A DNA stretch of 6,308 bases from Marine Group II euryarchaeote MED-G33. Lineage in GTDB: Archaea > Thermoplasmatota > Poseidoniia > Poseidoniales > Thalassarchaeaceae. The position numbers and the translations under genes were made by a program. This document shows positions 1-4,863 of this stretch, piece by piece. Numbering within the stretch: the first letter of the stretch is position 1; the number at the start of each line of letters is the position of its first letter. The notes beneath the pieces were generated by a model that was not told the DNA's origin, ran no database searches, and worked only from the letters and a program-made list of their open reading frames with translations. The stretch lies in assembly GCA_949538655.1 (NCBI GenBank), contig CATISE010000015.1, forward strand, positions 1 to 6,308. Reading direction: 5' to 3'.

Positions 1-684
1 ATTGAAGTTGACTGTTTGTATAACGCCGAAGGTTCTTGCCGTGTGCGTATGGGAGATACAATTGTATTCGCAGGAGTCAAATTCCAGATCATGACACCTT
101 ACCCTGACCGCCCTACGCAAGGTGGACTAATGACTAGTGCCGAAATTCGGCCTGTTTGTGGTCCAAATTGGGAACCAGGCCCCCCATCTGAAGAAAGCAT
201 CGAAATGGGCAGAGTTGTCGATCGGGGAATCCGTGAATCTGGTTGCATCGATACCAATGAATTGTGTATTTTACCTGGTGAGAAGGCTTGGCAAGTCATC
301 CTAGACCTGTTTGCCATCAGCGATGATGGAAACCTGTTCGATGCATTTGCTTTGGCAGCGATTGCAGCGCTTCGCACCGCAATCGTTCCAGCCGAACGAT
401 TTGATGTAGGCGAGGACTACAAGTTACCAGTTGCAGGAACACCGATTATGTGCTCATATCAGAAGGTCGGTGGCCGGTTTATCTATGATGCGAACAAGAG
501 GGAAGAATTGGGTGGAGATGAAAGAATCCACATTACACTGGGTGATGAAGGCCATGTTCACTCTCTCCAGAAGGGTCTAAGAGGGGTGTTCACCGCGGCC
601 GAATTCAACGAGATTATGGATTCGGCACAGACCCGATGTTCCGAACTCCGAGAAATAGTACACAATTTGGAGGAATCACAATGA
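1..684 (+). CDS. rrp42: Exosome complex subunit Rrp42, 5'-truncated by window edge
   Basis: This is the non-catalytic RNase PH-fold subunit of the archaeal exosome. In the known complex it alternates with catalytic Rrp41 in a hexameric ring that degrades or tails RNA 3' ends in the cytoplasm. The reading frame is open from base 1, and 227 residues are visible. Family landmarks in order are NAEGS near the N-end, then PYPD, the EPGPP segment, RVVDRGIRESG, a LPGEKAW strand, DGNLFDA and LAAIAAL. Full-length archaeal Rrp42 has about 260 residues, so roughly 35 N-terminal residues lie outside the window. A TTG at 16 is in frame, but the matching residues before it (IEVDCL) show it is not the start. 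The gene ends in an ATGA overlap with rpl37ae. Its catalytic partner Rrp41 would be expected just upstream. The family call is firm; Rrp42 rather than Rrp41 rests on the EPGPP and RVVDRGIRES signatures. Confidence 0.95.
   Translation: MEVDCLYNAEGSCRVRMGDTIVFAGVKFQIMTPYPDRPTQGGLMTSAEIRPVCGPNWEPGPPSEESIEMGRVVDRGIRESGCIDTNELCILPGEKAWQVILDLFAISDDGNLFDAFALAAIAALRTAIVPAERFDVGEDYKLPVAGTPIMCSYQKVGGRFIYDANKREELGGDERIHITLGDEGHVHSLQKGLRGVFTAAEFNEIMDSAQTRCSELREIVHNLEESQ
668..673 (+). promoter_or_regulatory. Ribosome binding site of rpl37ae
   Basis: TGGAGG lies inside the end of rrp42, seven bases before the ATG at 681. It pairs with the CCUCC core of the archaeal 16S rRNA tail. It decides the rpl37ae start against the in-frame ATG at 636. 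Confidence 0.8.
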
Positions 685-1046
685 GTAAGCGAACACAAAA
701 AACGGGTGCAACAGCCCGATTCGGAAGCCGCTATGGTGTTAGTGTTAGACGTAGAGCTGGATCTGCTCTCGCTAAAGTGAAGAGATCTTACACTTGTCCT
801 GTTTGTCAATATCCTAAAGTTAAGCGCCAAGCAAGTGGAATCTGGAGTTGTAAGAAATGTGGACACACATTTGCAGGCGGTGTATGGGAACCATTCACGC
901 GTGCAAGTGACACGAACAACAGAATCATTCGACGTGGCCTGGAGGGTGCGACTGCAACTGATATGGCTGTCATCGCGTCACAAAAGGCAATTGATTTCGA
1001 GCGCGCTCAAGCGGAGGCTGAAGAGCGTGGTGACGAAGAAGAATAA
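681..1046 (+). CDS. rpl37ae: Large ribosomal subunit protein L37Ae (eL43)
   Basis: This is a zinc-ribbon protein of the archaeal/eukaryotic 50S/60S subunit, 121 residues long. The four zinc ligands are C39, C42, C57 and C60, in CPVC and CKKC knuckles, preceded by a basic N-end (TARFGSRYGVSVRRR) typical of the family. The start at 681 is chosen because GGAGG at 669-673 sits seven bases upstream and the ATG overlaps the rrp42 stop as ATGA. An in-frame ATG at 636 would add 15 unrelated residues coded inside rrp42. The usual family length is about 90 residues. Here roughly 35 extra residues follow the core, ending in an acidic AEERGDEEE tail. The coding end overlaps the start of pcc1. Presence next to rrp42 matches the conserved archaeal exosome superoperon. 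Confidence 0.95.
   Translation: MSKRTQKTGATARFGSRYGVSVRRRAGSALAKVKRSYTCPVCQYPKVKRQASGIWSCKKCGHTFAGGVWEPFTRASDTNNRIIRRGLEGATATDMAVIASQKAIDFERAQAEAEERGDEEE
1013..1017 (+). promoter_or_regulatory. Ribosome binding site of pcc1
   Basis: GGAGG sits inside the last codons of rpl37ae, nine bases before GTG 1027 and twelve before GTG 1030. It supports a GTG start for pcc1 within the overlap. Confidence 0.6.
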
Positions 1047-1254
1047 TCACTGGTCGGCAACGATTTCAACGAAAAGTAGCGATTCTGCTGCTTTAGAAGC
1101 CAGTCTTGCTTGTGAAGAGGTTGAGTGTGAACTCAAAGGTGATGAATTGTTTGTTACGATATGCGGCATATCGGCATCCGATCTACGTGCAAAATACAAT
1201 TCCACCATGCGCTCACTAAGAGCCGCAAGTGAAACATTATCTGTAATCAATTGA
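1027..1254 (+). CDS. pcc1: KEOPS complex subunit Pcc1
   Basis: This small protein (75 residues) belongs to the Pcc1/CTAG family. Pcc1 is the dimerising subunit of KEOPS, which contacts Kae1 and helps make the t6A modification on ANN-decoding tRNAs. The family pattern is visible: an early strand (SATIST), a helix beginning SDSAALEASL, a strand pair with DELFVTI, and the C-terminal helix SDLRAKYNSTMRSLRAA, which matches the usual LRAxxNSxLRxxxxA signature. No ATG exists near the correct N-end. GTG at 1027 is preferred because GGAGG at 1013-1017 lies nine bases upstream; GTG at 1030 is the alternative. The gene overlaps rpl37ae by about 20 bases in another frame, implying translational coupling. 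A much longer open frame from 835 is only a shadow of rpl37ae fused by chance to this gene. Identity rests on pattern recognition plus the gene order L37Ae-Pcc1-prefoldin. Confidence 0.85.
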   Translation: MVTKKNNHWSATISTKSSDSAALEASLACEEVECELKGDELFVTICGISASDLRAKYNSTMRSLRAASETLSVIN

Positions 1255-1263
1255 AGTGATATA

Positions 1264-1575
1264 ATGAGTGAAAATATTTCCCTTGAACAAATTGTACAAG
1301 AACTACAGATGGTTGCCCAACAACTCGTTTCAGTGCAAACGCAAGTTCGAGAATTGGAAGGCACAATCAATCATCTTGCAAATCAAATCGATGGCAATTC
1401 AATCTATCAGCAGGTTGGACCATTATTGGTCGAAGTAGATGATATCGGTGCATTAAGGGATAGTTTAACTGAAACCAGCCGTCAACTAAGTGATCACGCG
1501 GAGAAATTAAGTGCGCGAGAAAGTGAATTGCGCACGGCTTACGAATCGGCAGTGAAACAATTCGAATCTTCATAG
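1264..1575 (+). CDS. pfdB: Prefoldin subunit beta
   Basis: Prefoldin beta is a subunit of the archaeal alpha2-beta4 jellyfish-shaped chaperone, which holds unfolded proteins in the cytoplasm for the thermosome. The 103 residues divide into a long N-terminal coiled-coil helix (about 5-42, rich in Q, L and E), a short beta-hairpin region containing YQQVGPLLVEVD (48-59) that matches the family YKxVGxLLVxxD signature, and a second long helix (about 62-101). The length is slightly below the usual 110-120. ATG at 1264 is preceded by AAGTGAT at 1254-1260, three bases away, which pairs with the 5' part of the archaeal anti-Shine-Dalgarno. The gene starts nine bases after the pcc1 stop, and its TAG stop feeds directly into the ribosome binding site of the next gene. 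The fit to beta rather than alpha is good because there is a single hairpin. Confidence 0.93.
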   Translation: MSENISLEQIVQELQMVAQQLVSVQTQVRELEGTINHLANQIDGNSIYQQVGPLLVEVDDIGALRDSLTETSRQLSDHAEKLSARESELRTAYESAVKQFESS

Positions 1576-1580
1576 GTGAT
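1574..1580 (+). promoter_or_regulatory. Ribosome binding site of the DHH gene, overlapping the pfdB stop
   Basis: AGGTGAT begins with the last two bases of the prefoldin TAG stop (1573-1575) and is followed by three bases and TTG 1584. It is complementary to the AUCACCU part of the archaeal 16S 3' tail. It settles the non-ATG start. Confidence 0.75.
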
Positions 1581-1583
1581 TGT

Positions 1584-2582
1584 TTGTCTAAATCTCGTGT
1601 CAAAGACATGGAGCATCTAAATCATTGGATTGGTGAATCGATAAAGAGAGGCGCAATCGCTATTCTTACACATCGTAATGGTGATATGGACACCGTCGGT
1701 TCTGCCTGCGCACTTGCCAATATCATCGGCCCCAATGCAAGAGCTTGTGGAGTACACCTGTCGACAATGGCTAGAACGATGATTGCAAAAACTGGAGCTG
1801 ATTTCCTCGTCATGGATTCCAATCAACCTTCATGGCCTCGGAATCTTGGTGGCGTAATCATCGTGGATGCAGCAGGCCCCAACCAGCCAGGTATCAAAAT
1901 TCCAGATGTTCCCAAATGCATCATCGATCATCACTCGGCTGGAGAATCATTTGAGATTAAACAATCAGATTTAGAAATCAACTGGGATACCTGCTCAACA
2001 GCTGAAATTATCCAACTATGGGCTGAAACATATGCTAGCAATCGGATTGACAATCAATCGAGAATGTTGTTACTAGCAGGCATCATCACTGATACAGGAC
2101 GTTTTCGACATGCAAACGCAGATGCCCTTTCATCAGCTGGACGTTTGGCTGATGAATCAAAAATCGATTTTTCGGAATTTATTGAGGACATGGAATCGGT
2201 TGAATTGAACAATTCACAACGCGTTGCCATTGCCAAAGCACTTACACGGGTTGAAACATTAGACGCAGGTCGCTGGTTCTTATCTTATACAAAAGCAGGA
2301 ACAAATGAAGGCATCGTGGCAAGAACTTTGATTTCGGCGGGGGCGGATATCGCTCTTGTCTGTAGGCGTATCAAGGGGGAAACAAGATTGACTGCTAGAG
2401 CAAATCGGAGTGCAACCCGTGGTGGTGTCCACCTAGGGCAATTGATGCAGAATATGGTTGACCGAAGTGGTGGCGAGGGCGGTGGCCATGCTGGAGCTGC
2501 TGGGTGGACTGGGAAGATCGATGAAATAGATGCAACTTCCGGATTTATTTCACTACTAATGGCAAGCCAGGGTGATGACTGA
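1584..2582 (+). CDS. DHH-DHHA1 family phosphoesterase (NrnA/RecJ-like)
   Basis: This is a predicted metal-dependent phosphodiesterase of the DHH superfamily, 332 residues. All metal-site motifs are visible: H30-x-N32-x-D34-x-D36 (THRNGDMD), D95 in the IIVDAAG strand, D115-H116-H117 (IIDHH), and D170 in TDTGRF. The C-terminal DHHA1 substrate-binding domain carries the glycine loop GGEGGGHAGAAG, with H302 conserved. Length and layout fit the NrnA-type oligoribonuclease/pAp-phosphatase group rather than full RecJ, so short RNA or DNA oligonucleotides or cyclic-dinucleotide products are likely substrates; the exact one cannot be read from sequence. The start is TTG at 1584 because AGGTGAT (1574-1580) is three bases upstream. 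An ATG at 1608 lacks such a site and would remove only eight residues. The gene ends with TGATG coupling to the TPR gene. Catalytic residues appear intact, so the protein should be active. Confidence 0.88.
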   Translation: MSKSRVKDMEHLNHWIGESIKRGAIAILTHRNGDMDTVGSACALANIIGPNARACGVHLSTMARTMIAKTGADFLVMDSNQPSWPRNLGGVIIVDAAGPNQPGIKIPDVPKCIIDHHSAGESFEIKQSDLEINWDTCSTAEIIQLWAETYASNRIDNQSRMLLLAGIITDTGRFRHANADALSSAGRLADESKIDFSEFIEDMESVELNNSQRVAIAKALTRVETLDAGRWFLSYTKAGTNEGIVARTLISAGADIALVCRRIKGETRLTARANRSATRGGVHLGQLMQNMVDRSGGEGGGHAGAAGWTGKIDEIDATSGFISLLMASQGDD

Positions 2583-3451
2583 TGGACCCTCGAAACGTGG
2601 TCTCAGAAATTTTATCTGGAGGCATATCTGTTTTTACTCCTAGAAACAAACATGATGCACTGATTGTTGCTGAGCAAGCCATTTTTGAGGGTCATAATGA
2701 ACTAATGGAAAATTTATCACCGCTGCTTACAGATATTGAATTACAAATTCTTGATTTTCGAATGGCGCAATTATCGAATGACGCTCCATTGGCACAGCAA
2801 TATTTGACCAATGCTTTGAAGATGAGCCGTACGAAAGGGACGCGTGATCATCTGCTTGAAGCAAGAATACGTATGGAATGGGGTATACTACGCGCGAGTA
2901 TCGGCGAATTCGATGATGCTGGCGTCGACTTAAAATGGGCAGTCGAAAGAATGTCAGCGCTATCTGAAGGTCATCGTTGGCACGGAATCGCCCTATTGAA
3001 TATGGCAGAATGGCATCGTAGCAGGGGCGAATATGGGATGGCTCTTGCTGTGCATGCAGATATTTCCAGACATGGTCCACATTTGATTGAAATCATTTCC
3101 ATTTCACGTCGCAGAGCAGCTGAATTACTTATAGAGAAAGATCACATTTACAGCGGCCTCAGAAATCTCTGGATTGCCCATCATGGTTTTCGACAAACAA
3201 ACATGGAAGTTGAGGCGATTGAAGCTGGATTGCATTGGATTGACTTGGGTCTGACCGAAGTCTCCGAGGAAGCACCAAAAATGACTGCCGCAATCGAGGA
3301 GGCTGCACCACGTTCAGCGGGTGAAGCCAAAAATAGGGTTTGGATTCACCCAACAGATTTGGAAATGATGTGTGATTGGTTGCATCCAAGAGTTGAAGAC
3401 GAAATCGCCAATACAGTGTTAGAGGATGCTTCTCAAGCACTCCAATCATAG
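2582..3451 (+). CDS. TPR-like helical repeat protein, function unknown
   Basis: I do not recognise a specific family for this 289-residue, mostly alpha-helical protein. Segments with tetratricopeptide character are about 57-83, 93-126 (WGILRASIGEFDDAG) and 134-165 (LNMAEWHRSRGEYGMALAV); the last shows the small-residue, Gly-Tyr and Ala spacing of a real TPR. A weaker unit lies at 174-206. The C-end (about 252-289) contains a tryptophan-rich segment, WIHPTDLEMMCDWLHPR, that is not repeat-like. No signal peptide or membrane segment is visible, so it is probably cytoplasmic. The ATG overlaps the DHH stop by one base (TGATG), and AGGGTGAT lies at 2569-2576. TPR proteins usually mediate protein contacts, so a scaffold or adaptor for an operon product is a fair inference only. 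It is the last gene of the + operon, and its tail overlaps the Nudix gene by 19 bases. Confidence 0.75.
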   Translation: MDPRNVVSEILSGGISVFTPRNKHDALIVAEQAIFEGHNELMENLSPLLTDIELQILDFRMAQLSNDAPLAQQYLTNALKMSRTKGTRDHLLEARIRMEWGILRASIGEFDDAGVDLKWAVERMSALSEGHRWHGIALLNMAEWHRSRGEYGMALAVHADISRHGPHLIEIISISRRRAAELLIEKDHIYSGLRNLWIAHHGFRQTNMEVEAIEAGLHWIDLGLTEVSEEAPKMTAAIEEAAPRSAGEAKNRVWIHPTDLEMMCDWLHPRVEDEIANTVLEDASQALQS

Positions 3452-3834
3452 TTGGAAAATAAACTCAATTCTTTTTCATCCCAAGCCAGTGGATGTGGGG
3501 TAGTGAGACACCAACCAACTTCGTCAATTTTAGGGTCTAATGAGTCCCAAGGTTCAGGTATTGGTTCAATATCAACTTCGATCCAAACCACATCACCACC
3601 TCCCTCTGCAAGGTTGGGGGCATGTTTGCGAGCAGTACCTAACAATCCAGTCTCCTCGTAAACTTCGCGAAGAGCAGCCATTTCACATTCTTCACCATCT
3701 TCGACCCAACCGCCAGGCAACTCCCAGCCCCTTTCATTGTGACGTACCATTAGCCAACAAGCACCATCGGACCCAATTGGTTTCGGCGGCATACCAATCG
3801 GTGTTACCCACGCAACCACCCATTTTTTATTCAT
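3433..3834 (-). CDS. Nudix hydrolase
   Basis: Nudix enzymes hydrolyse nucleoside diphosphates linked to another moiety, using divalent metal. The Nudix box is perfect: G-x5-E-x7-REVYEETGL, spanning residues 42-64 when counted from the chosen start, with R56, E57, E60 and E61 as the catalytic/metal residues. It is preceded by the usual ERGWELPGG strand. Total length is 133 residues, normal for a single-domain member. ATG at 3834 is chosen because GAGGG (3844-3840) is five bases upstream. An ATG at 3846, four codons longer, overlaps the upstream stop as ATGA but has no ribosome binding site of its own, so it remains possible. Tryptophans are frequent in the C-terminal half (IDEVGWC, PLAWDEKE). 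The substrate cannot be assigned: mutagenic dNTPs, ADP-ribose, NADH or capped RNA are all possible. It is the last gene of the - strand operon. Confidence 0.92.
   Translation of the reverse strand: MNKKWVVAWVTPIGMPPKPIGSDGACWLMVRHNERGWELPGGWVEDGEECEMAALREVYEETGLLGTARKHAPNLAEGGGDVVWIEVDIEPIPEPWDSLDPKIDEVGWCLTTPHPLAWDEKELSLFSNYDWSA
3466..3477 (+). terminator. Possible T-run terminator of the + strand operon
   Basis: A run of five T within a pyrimidine-rich stretch lies about 20 bases after the last + strand stop. Archaeal transcription commonly ends at such runs without a hairpin. It falls inside the Nudix gene on the opposite strand, and the run is short, so this is tentative. Confidence 0.25.
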
Positions 3835-3842
3835 ATAATCCC

Positions 3843-4853
3843 TCATGGAATGTTGACATTATCGTCTGCTGATAGTCCATCTTGCGCCTGAACCAAATAA
3901 GATTCAGCCCATATTTCTCCGCGTGTAATCAATCTCCTAGACAAGAAAAATGCACTAGCATATTCTCCTTTAACCAAAAGGTCAATGAGTTCTACTTCGT
4001 CTTCGTTTTCTGTAATTTCATCAACTTCGAGTTCGACAGTATCTTGATCAACTGGTAAAAATCGGTTGGCCAAAGTCTGCATTTTTGATAGGAATTGGTC
4101 GCGAACATCAATTGATGGCTGGCTCCAGGGTAAACGTTTCCCTGTTTCCATTTGCACTTCCATGCGATGGCGAAATTGGTCACGAACATCCAAATGTGGA
4201 GCATTATTTTGGGCTTGGTCATAACAAAACCAAGCTTCATCAAATGAACCCATTCGTTCATGTGCACGGGCCAATTCTATCCACATTTCGTAGTTCTGTG
4301 GGCGGTTGGACAACAGTAATCTGGCCAAAGGTATGCAAACATCGTCACCTTTTGATTTCCACAATCTCTCGACTCTACGTCCAAACAAAACATTGCATCG
4401 GGGGTCAGACAGGTCTAGAATTTCAAAGCGTTTACAGAATCCAATAATATCCTCATCACTCATTGATTTAAACCACAAATCAGGGTCCAGGTGATCTTTG
4501 CTCAGTGCAGCTTCTAGTAATTCTGTACCGACATCTAGAACACTGATTTTTTCCAACTGTTTGACCTGTTCAGGATCTCTACCCAATACTGAAAATAGGT
4601 CACTAAGCAATGCACGTAATCCAACTTCATCTGTTAGCATGACTTTGACCTTAGCCAACATTCTCCAATTTTCTGGATGCGTAAAGTCGTGCAAAAGTGA
4701 TTGCCTAGCATTCTGTTCCGCCCAACCCAAGTTCTCAGCCGCACGTTCAGAATCAGTTTCAGCCAAACGCAAAAATTTCTCTGATTGCGAGCGATGACGA
4801 TCACCAAGACTGCGTCGTGGATGCTGTAGACTGCCAGACAATCCTTGCGCCAA
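3843..4853 (-). CDS. TPR-like repeat protein, function unknown
   Basis: This is a 336-residue helical protein with no recognised specific family. The clearest repeat is at residues 188-220 (YEMWIELARAHERMGSFDEAW and following), a textbook TPR with W, LG-type turn, A and final P. Other helical segments lie at about 36-92 and 150-183. A linker with the motif DVRDQF occurs twice, at 222-227 and 249-254. A strongly acidic stretch (about 268-288, ELEVDEITENEDEVEL) separates the repeat region from a last helical unit. There is no signal peptide or membrane helix. The start is TTG at 4853: AGGTGAT at 4863-4857 lies exactly three bases upstream, as for the DHH gene. The start region overlaps nothing, but the ribosome binding site uses the upstream UbiD stop. 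The gene ends at 3843, overlapping the longer Nudix start. A bridging or scaffold role is an inference from the fold. Confidence 0.78.
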   Translation of the reverse strand: MAQGLSGSLQHPRRSLGDRHRSQSEKFLRLAETDSERAAENLGWAEQNARQSLLHDFTHPENWRMLAKVKVMLTDEVGLRALLSDLFSVLGRDPEQVKQLEKISVLDVGTELLEAALSKDHLDPDLWFKSMSDEDIIGFCKRFEILDLSDPRCNVLFGRRVERLWKSKGDDVCIPLARLLLSNRPQNYEMWIELARAHERMGSFDEAWFCYDQAQNNAPHLDVRDQFRHRMEVQMETGKRLPWSQPSIDVRDQFLSKMQTLANRFLPVDQDTVELEVDEITENEDEVELIDLLVKGEYASAFFLSRRLITRGEIWAESYLVQAQDGLSADDNVNIP

Positions 4854-4856
4854 ATC

Positions 4857-4863
4857 ATCACCT
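4857..4863 (-). promoter_or_regulatory. Ribosome binding site of the second TPR gene, overlapping the UbiD stop
   Basis: Read leftwards, AGGTGAT starts with the AG of the UbiD TAG stop (4864-4862) and is followed by three bases and TTG at 4853. The arrangement is identical to the prefoldin-DHH junction and settles a TTG start for the TPR gene. Confidence 0.75.

Noticed and set aside
636..680. Longer L37Ae starting at ATG 636
   Set aside because: The extra 15 residues have no family match and overlap rrp42. GGAGG seven bases before ATG 681 fixes the start.
16..684. Rrp42 starting at TTG 16
   Set aside because: The frame is open back to base 1, the residues before TTG fit the family, and about 35 N-terminal residues are missing. 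It is a truncated gene, not a short one.
835..1026. A 139-residue protein including Pcc1 as its C-end
   Set aside because: The first 64 residues are the +1-type shadow of rpl37ae. Only the part from 1027 has family pattern.
3540..3872. + strand open frames opposite the Nudix gene
   Set aside because: They are antisense to a protein with a perfect Nudix box and have no recognisable motif of their own.
4634..4861. ATG frame next to AGGTGAT on the - strand (75 residues)
   Set aside because: Its ATG at 4861 lies inside the ribosome binding site itself, and the frame is cysteine-rich and repeat-free. The TTG frame gives a TPR protein instead.
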